This document shows positions 1-8,491 of a stretch of DNA of 64,000 nucleotides, piece by piece (within the stretch, counting starts at the first letter, position 1; each line of letters opens with the position of its first letter). Origin of the DNA: Sinomonas cyclohexanicum (lineage in GTDB: Bacteria > Actinomycetota > Actinomycetes > Actinomycetales > Micrococcaceae); assembly GCF_020886775.1 (NCBI RefSeq), contig NZ_AP024525.1, positions 2,542,001-2,606,000 of the forward strand. The letters are read 5' to 3'. Both the position numbers and the translations under genes were made by a program. Under the pieces are notes generated by a model. It saw nothing but the letters and a program-made list of their open reading frames with translations, did no database searches and was not told the origin of the DNA.

Positions 1-214
1 CCACATGGGCCGGCTCCGCCAGCTCGATCGCATGGAATCGCCCGCCGTGCCCGTCGAGGAGCTCATGCGGTGCGAGCGGCACACCGTCGGCGGTCACGAC
101 GAGGTCCTCGTCGAAGGAGTCGTAGCCAGGGTTGCGCGCGACGGCGATCGCCATCGCGACTTTGGTCTGCGCCACGGTAGTGAACGACAGGTGGGCACCG
201 ACGGTGCGCTGCAT
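1..214 (-). CDS. Transglutaminase-like protein, N-terminal part (partial)
   Basis: An open frame starts with ATG at 214 on the minus strand, has a GGAG box five bases upstream, and runs off the window edge after 71 codons without a stop. The peptide begins MQRTVGAHLSFTTVAQTKVA and continues with a beta-strand-rich segment. It reminds me of the N-terminal domain that precedes the transglutaminase-like cysteine-protease core in actinobacterial proteins, but the catalytic part lies outside the window. The family call rests on remembered N-terminal patterns only. The following lipoprotein gene is transcribed in the same direction and ends 22 bases before this start. Confidence 0.4.
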   Translation of the reverse strand, partial: MQRTVGAHLSFTTVAQTKVAMAIAVARNPGYDSFDEDLVVTADGVPLAPHELLDGHGGRFHAIELAEPAHV

Positions 215-236
215 GGGGCTCCAGGGAGGCTAGTTC

Positions 237-1085
237 TCAGGTGAAGGCCAGCGACATGATCATGCGCTGGGCGTCGGCGAAGTCCCCAGAGTCACGGACG
301 TAGGCCGACGCCTGAGCAAGGCTATCGAAAGATTTCAGCGGCGCAACCCTGGCTTCCTGGGCGGGCGCGGTGACCTCTGTGGCATCCGCGAACGAGTACC
401 CACCGATCCCTGCGGGCCCCGGGACGATATTGGTCAGCTGGCACGCCTTGCCGTCCTGCGCCGCCGTCGGGACCCCGGTCAGGCCGAACGAACCGAAGAA
501 CTTGTAGCCCTGGATCACGCGGAACACGAAGCGCGGCGCGATGACGTTCGGCCCATCCGCGAAGGGAACCGTGACCGGCACGCTGTTCAGCACGGAGTAG
601 GACTTGGCCTGGGCGGGATCGCACGCAGGTGCGGTGGGGATCGGCAGCCCGGTGGCGAGGGCGGCCACGAAGGTGCCGTCTGCCTTCTTGACCTCGAGGC
701 GCAGCGACCCGGCGGCGGCGCCCGGTGCGGGGTCCGTGGACTGGACGATCCACGAGGCCGGCAGCTCGAAGCTGATCTTCTTGGCGGGGTCGGTGTACCT
801 CTTCCACTCGGCACTGGTGGCACCGGGCGACGGCGTGGCGGAACCGCTCGAGGAATTCCCCGCACCCGACGGCGTGGCGGAACCGCTCGCGGAGGGCCCT
901 CCCGCGGTGGGGCCGCCCTGCGCCCCGGCGGACGCCGACGGGCCCGCGACCCCGGTCCAGGCCGGCGAGGCGGAGCCTGGGCCGCACCCTGAGAGAGCCG
1001 TTGCGAGCACGACGGCGGCCGTGGCAGCGGCAGTGCGCGGGCCCACCTGCAGCAGGCCGTGGGTTCGATGGCGGGAATCGCTCAT
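237..1085 (-). CDS. Putative secreted lipoprotein
   Basis: A 282-residue protein with a classical type II signal: a basic N-terminus, a hydrophobic stretch and the lipobox LSGC near residue 32, so it should be anchored outside the membrane. A Ser/Gly/Pro/Thr-rich linker follows (about residues 35-90, with two copies of a GSATPS-type repeat). A globular domain without a motif I recognise follows, beginning near EWKRYTDPAKKISFELPASW. That opening resembles the PsbP/LpqN-like lipoproteins of actinobacteria, which is only a suggestion. The start codon is 7 bases downstream of a TAGGGT box (1093-1098), suggesting a leaderless transcript. It is divergent from the DUF1684 gene. Confidence 0.75.
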   Translation of the reverse strand: MSDSRHRTHGLLQVGPRTAAATAAVVLATALSGCGPGSASPAWTGVAGPSASAGAQGGPTAGGPSASGSATPSGAGNSSSGSATPSPGATSAEWKRYTDPAKKISFELPASWIVQSTDPAPGAAAGSLRLEVKKADGTFVAALATGLPIPTAPACDPAQAKSYSVLNSVPVTVPFADGPNVIAPRFVFRVIQGYKFFGSFGLTGVPTAAQDGKACQLTNIVPGPAGIGGYSFADATEVTAPAQEARVAPLKSFDSLAQASAYVRDSGDFADAQRMIMSLAFT

Positions 1086-1127
1086 GCGTCTCACCCTAGC
1101 GAAGCGAGGCTGGCGTACCCTGTCGCC

Positions 1128-1847
1128 ATGCCTGATGTGCCACCGATGCAGGATGCGCCGCCTCCGGGCCCCGAGTGGGAGGAGGCCGAGGCCGCCCTGG
1201 ACATCCCGGCGTTCCACGTCGCGGACTGGCGACTGCGGGTCTTCTCGCTCTACGAGCGCGTCCGGGCGGCGCCCAGCCCGGCGGAAGGCCATGACGTGTG
1301 GCGCCGCGGGCGGGACGCCCTCACGGGGACCCATCCCGCCTCGCCCCTGCTCCCACGCGACCGCGACCGGTTCACGGGACTCCAGGTGGCCGCCTACGAC
1401 CCCGCGTACCGGTTCGAGCTCCCGCTCCTCCCCGAGGGCGTGGGGCAGGAGCGGCCGGTGCGCACGGGCACAGACGGGGTAGTCCCGTTCGTGCGCCTCG
1501 GCACCTTCGAGGTCCCCGGCATCGGGTCGCTGGCCGCGTGGCGGCATCAGGGGTATGGCGGAGGGATCTTCGTCCCGTTCCGCGACGCGACGGCGGGACG
1601 GCGCGGCCCAGGGGCCTCGTACGGGGCGGGGAGGTACCTCATCGACACGATCAAGGGTGCGTACCTGGGGACGTCGGGCTCCGCGGGGCACGACGTGCTC
1701 TATGTCCTCGACTTCAATTTCGCATACAACCCGAGCTGCGCGTACAACGAGGCATGGGCCTGCCCACTGCCCGGCCCCGAGAACCGGGTTCACGCCGAGG
1801 TCCCGGTCGGCGAGCAGTACACCGCGCACGACGACGCGCCGGAGTGA
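1128..1847 (+). CDS. DUF1684 family protein
   Basis: A 239-residue protein recognised as DUF1684 by its C-terminal signature, which runs YVLDFNFAYNPSCAYNEAW, then CPLPGPENR, then an acidic ending around a VGE motif. The central part carries FVRLGTFEVPGIGSLAAW, which also fits the family. The biochemical role of the family is unknown to me. The start at 1128 is preferred because a TACCCT box (1116-1121) lies exactly 6 bases upstream, and the frame before it reads through the divergent promoter. The FAH-family gene follows after 26 bases in the same direction. Confidence 0.85.
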   Translation: MPDVPPMQDAPPPGPEWEEAEAALDIPAFHVADWRLRVFSLYERVRAAPSPAEGHDVWRRGRDALTGTHPASPLLPRDRDRFTGLQVAAYDPAYRFELPLLPEGVGQERPVRTGTDGVVPFVRLGTFEVPGIGSLAAWRHQGYGGGIFVPFRDATAGRRGPGASYGAGRYLIDTIKGAYLGTSGSAGHDVLYVLDFNFAYNPSCAYNEAWACPLPGPENRVHAEVPVGEQYTAHDDAPE

Positions 1848-1873
1848 TGCGACCCACAGCCTAAGGACATAGG

Positions 1874-2734
1874 ATGTCCGCTGTGACTGACACTTCCTCG
1901 TCCTTGGCCCACCCGCTCCCCCTGCGCATCGCGAGGGTGAGGCCAGCGGACGCCACCTCGCCGGACGAGGCGTTCTACGTGGCGAACGACGCCCCGGACT
2001 TCGATTCCCCGGCGGGCCGCCGCTGGACAGTCACGACGACGCCGTTCCCCGGCTCGCGCGCCAACGCCGCCTCCCCCGCGCGTCCCGGCTGGGAGGAGGG
2101 CAGCGAGGTCGACGAGGACGCCTTCGCGTTCCTGGCCCCCTGCGCTCCGGCGAACGTCCTCGGCATGGCGCACAACACCGGCGCGCCGGGCCGCGCCCTC
2201 CCCCTGCAGGCATTCCACAAGGCCGCGACGAGCGTGATCGGCCCCGGCGAGGCCATCGAGGCGCCAGCCGGAGCGCGCGTCGAGCCAGAGGCCGAGCTCA
2301 CCGTGGTGATCGGAAAGCCCGCGCGCCACCTCACCCTCGAGGACGCCATGGACGCGGTCCTGGGCTTCACCATCGGCAACGACGTCACCGACCGCGATGC
2401 CCAGGGCGCGGACGAGCTCTGGATCAGCGCGAAGAGCGCGGACACGTTCACGCCGCTCGGGCCATGGATCGTCACGTCCCGCCCCGGGCCCTCCTCGGAG
2501 GTGGGCGTGGCGATCGCCGGCGCGGCACTCCCCGCGGGGACCATCGCCGACCTCGGCTGGGGCGTCGAGGAGATCCTCGTCTACGCGAGCTCGTTCATGA
2601 CCCTGCGCCCCGGGGACGTCATCCTCACCGGCTTCCCCGGCCAGTCCGGGGCGGTCGCCGCCGGCCAGTCCGTCGAGTGCCGCATCGGCGGCATCGGCGT
2701 GCTCAAGAACGAGGTCGTCGCCGCCGCGCTTTGA
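1874..2734 (+). CDS. Fumarylacetoacetate hydrolase (FAH) family protein
   Basis: A 286-residue single-domain FAH-superfamily enzyme. Enzymes of this family hydrolyse, decarboxylate or isomerise 2-oxo/acylpyruvate-type diacids using a divalent metal. Visible family features are the metal-binding acidic pair EAE at 139-141, the aspartate in GFTIGNDVTDRD (D170), the lysine in SAKSADTF (K187) and the glycine-rich TGFPGQSG segment near the C-terminus. The substrate cannot be read from sequence. AAGGA six bases before the ATG supports the start. A GntR-type regulator follows, its -35 box overlapping this stop codon, so both may belong to the same sugar-acid or amino-acid catabolic theme. Confidence 0.85.
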   Translation: MSAVTDTSSSLAHPLPLRIARVRPADATSPDEAFYVANDAPDFDSPAGRRWTVTTTPFPGSRANAASPARPGWEEGSEVDEDAFAFLAPCAPANVLGMAHNTGAPGRALPLQAFHKAATSVIGPGEAIEAPAGARVEPEAELTVVIGKPARHLTLEDAMDAVLGFTIGNDVTDRDAQGADELWISAKSADTFTPLGPWIVTSRPGPSSEVGVAIAGAALPAGTIADLGWGVEEILVYASSFMTLRPGDVILTGFPGQSGAVAAGQSVECRIGGIGVLKNEVVAAAL

Positions 2735-2764
2735 CATCACGGTGTGACGGGTGCCATAGTGATG
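2731..2764 (+). promoter_or_regulatory. Promoter and candidate operator of the FadR-type regulator
   Basis: A TTGACA -35 box (2731-2736) and a CATAGT -10 box (2755-2760) are 18 bases apart. The -35 overlaps the stop codon of the FAH gene. The predicted start of transcription falls on the GTG start codon at 2767, so the mRNA would be leaderless. A perfect inverted repeat, CATCAC (2735-2740) and GTGATG (2759-2764), brackets the promoter spacer, a good position for autorepression by the regulator it drives. Confidence 0.6.
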
Positions 2765-2766
2765 GC

Positions 2767-3501
2767 GTGAACCTGTCAGACAGCCGAACAGCCGGACAGT
2801 CCGTCGGGAGGCCAGCCGGCCAGCCGGCCGGACGCCGTCCGCTCGCCCGTCTGAGCGCCGCTGAGGCGGTGCTCGCCGACCTCCGCGGAGAGGTCGAGAA
2901 CGGGATCGCCCCCGTCGGGGCGAAGCTCCCCTCCGAGGCCGCACTCGCATCCCGGTACGGCGTGAGCCGTTCCGTGGTGCGCGAGGCCCTCCGCTCGCTC
3001 GCGGCGCTGGGCCTGACGGAGACCCACACCGGCAAGGGCACGTTCGTCGTCTCGCGCCACACCGCGGACAACCTCGTGCTGGGCCAGTACTCGGCGCAGG
3101 ACCTCACCGAGGCCCGACCGCACATCGAGGTCCCGGCCGCAGGCCTGGCCGCCCGGCGGCGCAGTGCGGAGGAGCTCGCAACCCTGGAGGGCATCCTTGC
3201 TGAGATGTCGCTCGAGGACGACCCCGCGGTGCTTGTCGAGCTCGACGCGTCATTCCACGGCCTCATCGCACGCGCAAGCGGCAACCGCGTCTTCTCCTCG
3301 GTGATGGCGGACCTCAAGGACGCAATCGCCCACCAGTCCGAGACGCTCAACCTCATCGCGGCCCGGCGACGCGACTCGGACGCGGAGCACGGCCGAATCC
3401 TCGAGGCCATCCGCGCAGGCGACGCCGAACTCGCCAGGGCCGCGATGGCAGAGCACCTCGCGGCGGTGGTCCACGCCGTCGTGGGCCTCCGCTCGACGTG
3501 A
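2767..3501 (+). CDS. GntR family (FadR/FCD type) transcriptional regulator
   Basis: A 244-residue regulator. Residues 25-100 form the GntR winged helix (KLPSEAALASRYGVSRSVVREALRS, followed by a wing ending in GKGTFVVSRH). Residues 110-240 form the all-helical FCD ligand domain. An N-terminal Gly/Pro-rich extension of about 20 residues precedes the DNA-binding domain. GTG is chosen as start because no better codon exists and a strong promoter ends exactly there. The gene sits just upstream of asparaginase, aspartase and an asparagine permease, so control of amino-acid uptake and deamination is the natural inference. The ligand is unknown. Confidence 0.88.
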   Translation: MNLSDSRTAGQSVGRPAGQPAGRRPLARLSAAEAVLADLRGEVENGIAPVGAKLPSEAALASRYGVSRSVVREALRSLAALGLTETHTGKGTFVVSRHTADNLVLGQYSAQDLTEARPHIEVPAAGLAARRRSAEELATLEGILAEMSLEDDPAVLVELDASFHGLIARASGNRVFSSVMADLKDAIAHQSETLNLIAARRRDSDAEHGRILEAIRAGDAELARAAMAEHLAAVVHAVVGLRST

Positions 3502-3565
3502 CGGTTCGGCGCGCTCTTCACCGCCCCACGCATCCCTCCCCCGCCCCCCACGAGGAAGCTCACCC

Positions 3566-4630
3566 ATGACCTCCGCGATCGCGCAGCGTGCCCGTCAGAC
3601 CGCAGACTCCGACACCCTCACACCGCCTGTGCCGGCCCACGTCCCCTTGGCAGTCCAGACGCGTGACGGTCTCGTGGAGGCCGTGCACTACGGCAGCGCC
3701 GTGGCCACGGCACCGGGCGGAGACATCCTCTGGTCCGCCGGGGACGCGCAGACCCCGTTCTATCCCCGCTCTGCACTCAAGCCGCTCCAGGCTGTGGCCC
3801 TCGTCCGAGCGGGCCTCGCCCTCGCTGACGACCTGCTCGCCCTCGCTGCGGCAAGCCACAGCGGCGGCCCGACCCACCGCGATGGCGCTCGCCGTATCCT
3901 GGCGATGCACGGCCTCGACGAGTCCGCGCTCGCGAACACCAGGGATCTGCCGTACGGCGCTGCCGAACGCGAGGAATGGTTGCGCGGGGGCGGAACGGCG
4001 GACCACGTCTGCCAGAACTGTTCCGGCAAGCACGCGGCCATGGCTGCCGTGTGCGTAGTCAACGACTGGCCCGTGGCAGGCTATCTCGATCCCTCCCACC
4101 CGCTTCAGGAGCGCGTCGCCGCAACGATCGAAGAGCTCACGGGTGAGATCCCCGCCCTGTGGAGCACGGACGGCTGCGGGACACCGCTGCCGGCACTCAC
4201 GCTCGCCGGGATGGCCCGCGCGTACGGCCGCCTCGCGGCTGCGTCGTCAGCCCCTGCGCACGACGACGCCGCGCCCTCGCGCGCGGAGGCCGCCGTCGCG
4301 CGCGCCATGCGCAGCCACCCTGAGATGGTCGCCGGCGAGGGCCGCGACGTCACGGACCTCATGCGGCTCGTGCCCGGCCTGGTTGCCAAAGACGGGTTCG
4401 AGGCGGTCCAGCTCGTCGGCCTCGCCGATGGACGCGGGCTCGCGGTCAAGGTCTCCGACGGCGGCGACCGCGCCCGCATGCCGATCACCGTGCGCGCCCT
4501 CGCCGCGCTCGGCGTCCCGGAGGCCCTCGATGGCACGCTCGACCCTCTCGCCAGCCAGTCCGTCCTCGGTGGCGGCAAGCGCGTCGGGACGCTCTCCGCG
4601 GTCGACGGCGTGCTCCCGGCAGCCCGCTGA
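3566..4630 (+). CDS. Type III (Rhizobium etli-like) L-asparaginase
   Basis: A 354-residue protein of the asparaginase II/Rhizobium-type family (PF06089), expected to hydrolyse L-asparagine to aspartate and ammonia in the cytoplasm. Features known for this type are present: a Ser-Lys pair in YPRSALKPLQ (S69/K72), a serine in AASHSGG (near 97), a Cys/Lys metal site in CQNCSGKHAAM (C152/K155) and the second cysteine in TDGCGTP (C204). The family is unrelated to the E. coli enzymes. AGGAAG upstream of the ATG supports the start. Aspartase follows about 85 bases later, giving asparagine to aspartate to fumarate. Confidence 0.88.
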   Translation: MTSAIAQRARQTADSDTLTPPVPAHVPLAVQTRDGLVEAVHYGSAVATAPGGDILWSAGDAQTPFYPRSALKPLQAVALVRAGLALADDLLALAAASHSGGPTHRDGARRILAMHGLDESALANTRDLPYGAAEREEWLRGGGTADHVCQNCSGKHAAMAAVCVVNDWPVAGYLDPSHPLQERVAATIEELTGEIPALWSTDGCGTPLPALTLAGMARAYGRLAAASSAPAHDDAAPSRAEAAVARAMRSHPEMVAGEGRDVTDLMRLVPGLVAKDGFEAVQLVGLADGRGLAVKVSDGGDRARMPITVRALAALGVPEALDGTLDPLASQSVLGGGKRVGTLSAVDGVLPAAR

Positions 4631-4714
4631 CCCTTCCCTCGCACACCCACCCCACGCCCCTTCCCCATCTCTTCGCTGCGGCACGCCTACTCACGTGTGC
4701 CCAGAAAGGCAGCC

Positions 4715-6157
4715 ATGACCACGACCGCAACGGTCAGCACAGAGAACACGGGCAACACCGCCCCGTCCGTCCGCACCGAGCACGACCTCCTAGGCGACCG
4801 CGACGTGCCGTCGGACGCATACTGGGGCGTCCACACGCTCCGGGCCGTCGAGAACTTCCCGATCACCGCGCGGGCCCTCTCCACCGATTCGCACCTGGTG
4901 CGGGGGCTCGCTGCGGTCAAGCTCGCCGCGGCCCGGACCAATCGCGAGCTCGGCCTGCTCGACGACGAGCGCAGCGCCGCGATCGAGGCCGCCTGCCGGG
5001 AAATCCTCGACGGCGCGCTCGCTGACCAGTTCGTCGTGGACGTGGTCCAGGGCGGGGCGGGCACGTCGTCGAACATGAACGCCAACGAGGTCATCGCGAA
5101 CCGCGCACTCGAGCTCCTCGGCCATGCCAAGGGCGAATACGCCGTCCTCCACCCCAACGACCATGTGAACCTCAGCCAGTCCACCAATGACGTCTACCCG
5201 ACCGCCGTGCGGGTCGCGACCGTGTTCGGGATCCGGGAACTCCTCAGCGCGCTCGAGGCCCTCGAGTCCGCGTTCGCCGCGAAGTCCGACGAGTTCCGCA
5301 CGGTGGTCAAGATGGGCCGCACCCAGCTGCAGGACGCCGTGCCCATGACGCTCGGCCAAGAGTTCGGCACGTACGCCGTGACCATCGGCGAGGATCGCGA
5401 GCGGCTTCGCGAGGCGTCCTGCCTCATCCACGAGATCAACCTCGGCGCGACCGCCATCGGGACGGGGCTCAACGCGCCCGCCGGGTACGCCGAAGCGGCG
5501 TGCCGGCACCTCGGCGAGGTCACGGGCCTGCCGCTCGTGACCGCCGTCGACCTCATCGAGGCGACCCAGGACATGGGCGCGTTCGTGCACCTCTCCGGCG
5601 TCCTCAAGCGCGTGGCCGTCAAGCTCTCCAAGATCTGCAACGACCTCCGGCTGCTCTCCTCCGGTCCCCGCGCGGGCCTCGGCGAGATCAATCTGCCTGC
5701 CGTGCAGTCCGGGTCCTCGATCATGCCCGGCAAGATCAATCCCGTGATCCCTGAGGTGGTCAGCCAGGTCGCCTACGAGGTGATCGGCAATGACGTGACG
5801 ATCACGATGGCGGCGGAGGCCGGCCAGCTCCAGCTCAACGCGTTCGAGCCCATCATCGTGCACAGCCTCAACAAGAGCATCACGCACCTCACAGCGGCAT
5901 GCCGTACGCTGACCGATCGCTGCGTCGTCGGCATCTCGGCCAACGCCGAGCGGCTGCGGGCGGGCGTCGAGCAGTCGATCGGCCTCGTCACTGCCCTCAA
6001 CCCCTACCTCGGATACGCCCAGGCGACCGCGATCGCGCAGGAAGCCCTCGCAAGCGGCCGCGGCGTCGCGGAACTCGTCCTCGAGCGCGGCCTGCTCACG
6101 GCCGACAGGCTCGAGGAGCTGCTCCGCCCCGAACGTCTGGCCAACCTGGGCGCATAG
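4715..6157 (+). CDS. aspA: Aspartate ammonia-lyase (aspartase)
   Basis: A 480-residue member of the fumarase/aspartase superfamily, which deaminates L-aspartate to fumarate and ammonia as a homotetramer. The diagnostic loop [11 protein letters not shown] is at about residues 332-342, and the early segments [18 protein letters not shown] and [11 protein letters not shown] are typical. Fumarase C shares the fold; the start of the protein and the operon context favour aspartase. ATG 4715 is chosen because AAAGG lies 6 bases upstream; an in-frame GTG at 4697 would overlap that box. Lying between asparaginase and the asparagine permease, it completes conversion of asparagine to a TCA-cycle intermediate. 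Confidence 0.93.
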   Translation: MTTTATVSTENTGNTAPSVRTEHDLLGDRDVPSDAYWGVHTLRAVENFPITARALSTDSHLVRGLAAVKLAAARTNRELGLLDDERSAAIEAACREILDGALADQFVVDVVQGGAGTSSNMNANEVIANRALELLGHAKGEYAVLHPNDHVNLSQSTNDVYPTAVRVATVFGIRELLSALEALESAFAAKSDEFRTVVKMGRTQLQDAVPMTLGQEFGTYAVTIGEDRERLREASCLIHEINLGATAIGTGLNAPAGYAEAACRHLGEVTGLPLVTAVDLIEATQDMGAFVHLSGVLKRVAVKLSKICNDLRLLSSGPRAGLGEINLPAVQSGSSIMPGKINPVIPEVVSQVAYEVIGNDVTITMAAEAGQLQLNAFEPIIVHSLNKSITHLTAACRTLTDRCVVGISANAERLRAGVEQSIGLVTALNPYLGYAQATAIAQEALASGRGVAELVLERGLLTADRLEELLRPERLANLGA

Positions 6158-6264
6158 TCCCCTATCCCCTATCCCCTAGCCCACCTGACCCTGCACTCCC
6201 CCTCCCCCTCCCCCTAATCCCCCTCCCCCTCCCCCTGACCATCCATTCACCGAAAGGGACCCCG
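6158..6264. repeat. C-rich low-complexity tract between aspA and ansP
   Basis: Three copies of a CCCCTAT-like heptamer directly follow the aspA stop. They are followed at about 6197-6237 by runs of CCCCCT in two blocks separated by AAT. The opposite strand is therefore an array of five-G runs capable in principle of G-quadruplex formation. A normal ribosome site (AAAGGGA) for the permease follows at its end. Confidence 0.7.
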
Positions 6265-7793
6265 ATGTCCTCAGCCAACCCAGCACCGCAGCCGGGCGCC
6301 CCGGAGATCCCGGACCATCTCGAAGACCATGGGCATGCCCATGTGGCCGACCATGTCATCCATGCCGAGGACGCGGGGTACCACAAGGGCCTCAAGGCGC
6401 GCCAGATCCAGATGATCGCCATCGGCGGGGCGATCGGCACCGGCCTGTTCCTGGGCGCCGGCGGGCGCCTGGCCGCCGCCGGGCCCTCCCTCGTGTTCGC
6501 CTACGCGATCTGCGGGGCCTTCGTGTTCCTGATCCTGCGGGCCTTGGGCGAACTCGTGCTCCACCGCCCCTCCTCCGGCTCCTTCGTCTCCTACGCCCGC
6601 GAGTTCTTCGGCGAGAAGGCCGCCTACATCTCCGGCTGGTTCTACTGGATCAACTGGGCCATGACCACCATCGTGGACACCACCGCCGCGGCCCTGTACA
6701 TGCACTTCTTCGGCAAGTACGTGCCCTGGATCGCCGCCGTGCCCCAATGGGCCTGGGCCCTGATCGCCCTGGTCCTGGTCCTGGCCCTGAACCTGGTCTC
6801 GGTCAAGGTCTTCGGCGAGATGTCTGGTTCGCCCTGATCAAGGTCGCCGCCCTCGTGGGCTTCCTGCTCCTGGGGATCTACTTCGTCCTCTTCGGCACCC
6901 CCACCGGCGCCCCGACCGGCCTGTCCCTGATCACCGACCACGGCGGCATCTTCCCGATGGGCATCGCCCCGATGATCCTGCTCATGCAGGGCGTCGTCTT
7001 CGCCTACGCCTCCGTCGAACTCGTCGGCACCGCAGCCGGGGAGACCCAGAACCCCGAGAAGATCATCCCCCGCGCGATCAACTCCGTCGTGGTCCGCATC
7101 GCCGTCTTCTACGTCGGCTCCGTCATCCTGCTCTCCCTCCTGCTGCCCTACACCGCCTACCAGCAGGGCGTGAGCCCCTTCGTGACCTTCTTCGGCTCCA
7201 TCGGCGTCCAGGGCATGGACGTGATCATGAACCTCGTGGTCCTCACCGCCGCCCTGTCCTCCCTCAACGCCGGCCTCTACTCCACCGGACGCATCCTGCG
7301 CTCCATGGCCGCCGCCGGCTCCGCACCCAAGTTCGCCCTCCGGATGAACAAGGCCGGCGTCCCCTACGGCGGCATCGCCATCACCGCCCTGGTCTCCCTC
7401 CTGGGCGTGCCCCTGAACTACCTCGTGCCCGCCGACGCCTTCGAGATCGTCCTGAACGTGGCCTCCGTGGGCATCCTCTCGACCTGGGCCACGATCGTGC
7501 TGTGCCAGATCCAGCTCCAGCGCTGGGCCAGGAAGGGCTGGACCCAGCGCCCCGCGTTCCGCATGCCCGGCGCCCCCTACACCGGCTACATCACCCTGGC
7601 CTTCCTCGCCATCGTGTTCGTCCTCGTGCTCATCGACTCCCCCTGGACCCTCCTGGCCACCGCAATCGCCTCCATCCTCATGGTCATCGGCTGGTACGCC
7701 AGCCGAGAACGCATCCACGCCATCGCCGCCGAACGCAACGGCTACACCGGCACAGCACCCGTCATCGCCAACCGACCCGCCGGGCGCCGCTAG
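6265..7793 (+). pseudogene. ansP: L-asparagine permease, broken by a frameshift
   Basis: An amino acid-polyamine-organocation permease. The first frame (6265-6837) gives [19 protein letters not shown] and the following helices, up to KVFGEM, then reads into SGSP and stops. The second frame continues from [18 protein letters not shown] at about 6826 to 7793 with the remaining helices. In relatives this stretch reads GEMEFWFALIK; restoring four bases (GAGT) between 6822 and 6823 rejoins the frames and would give a 510-residue protein. Similarity to AnsP and the position after asparaginase and aspartase support asparagine as substrate. The lesion could be a real loss-of-function mutation or a sequence error. 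Confidence 0.8.
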
Positions 7794-7864
7794 CGCTCCC
7801 GCCAGCGGGGCTCCTCATCCCTGTGCCACAGCATGGCCACAGCGAGCCATGAGAGCCTAGGGGC

Positions 7865-8386
7865 ATGGACAACCCGCTCACCCCGCCCGAGGCCCGCCCG
7901 GACAGCGCTCTCCTGGAGCCGGTCCGGGCGGGCCTCGGCGGTGTGCGCGCCCTTGCCGGCCGGGCATTCCGGGGCGTGTGGGGAATGCCCGTCATGCGCC
8001 AGCTCACGAGGTTCACCGGCGTCGGAATCGTCTGCACCGTGAGCTCGCTCGCACTGTACGCAGTGTGCCGGCCTTTCCTCGGCGCGCAGGCCGCCAATGC
8101 CGTGGCCCTGATCGTCACGTCTGTGATGAACACGGCGCTCAACCGCCGCTACACGTTCAAGGTCCGGGGGCCGGGCAGGCTCGCCCAGGACCACCTGAAC
8201 GGGCTCGTGGCGCTGGCCGTGGCCCTCGTGCTCACGGCGGGGAGCCTCGCCGGGCTCCACTGGCTCAATCCTTCTGCGGACGTTGCGGCAGAGCTCTGGA
8301 CCACGACCATCGCCGGCTGGGTCGCGACCGCCGTCCGGTTCTCCCTCCTGCGCCACTGGATCTTCCGCCGCGCCCGCGACGCCTAG
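7865..8386 (+). CDS. GtrA family membrane protein
   Basis: A 173-residue protein with four predicted membrane segments from about residue 47 onward: FTGVGIVCTVSSLALYAV, AANAVALIVTSVMNTALNRRY, ALAVALVLTAGSLAGL, and a last helix before LLRHWIFRR. The NRRYTF motif after the second helix is characteristic of GtrA-like proteins, which take part in lipid-linked sugar translocation or cell-wall polysaccharide assembly. The charged N-terminal 45 residues are cytoplasmic. It stands alone, facing the convergent end of the NAD operon, so no partner can be inferred here. Confidence 0.85.
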   Translation: MDNPLTPPEARPDSALLEPVRAGLGGVRALAGRAFRGVWGMPVMRQLTRFTGVGIVCTVSSLALYAVCRPFLGAQAANAVALIVTSVMNTALNRRYTFKVRGPGRLAQDHLNGLVALAVALVLTAGSLAGLHWLNPSADVAAELWTTTIAGWVATAVRFSLLRHWIFRRARDA

Positions 8387-8491
8387 GCGACCCTCGCGGG
8401 CACATCCCGACGCAGGACTGCGGTCAGCAGCCTTTGATCCCGCGAAGGTCGAGTACTTCTCCTCGCTGGTCCCCGGCGACAGGCCCGCAGG

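Noticed and set aside
1874-2734. FAH-family gene as fumarylacetoacetase of tyrosine breakdown
   Set aside because: It lacks the N-terminal SH3-like domain of fumarylacetoacetase, and no homogentisate dioxygenase or maleylacetoacetate isomerase is nearby.
8387-8491. A plus-strand stretch reading FDPAKVEYFSSLVPGD after GtrA
   Set aside because: It looks protein-like but has no start, is only about 30 codons and matches no family I recognise; too weak to call a gene remnant.
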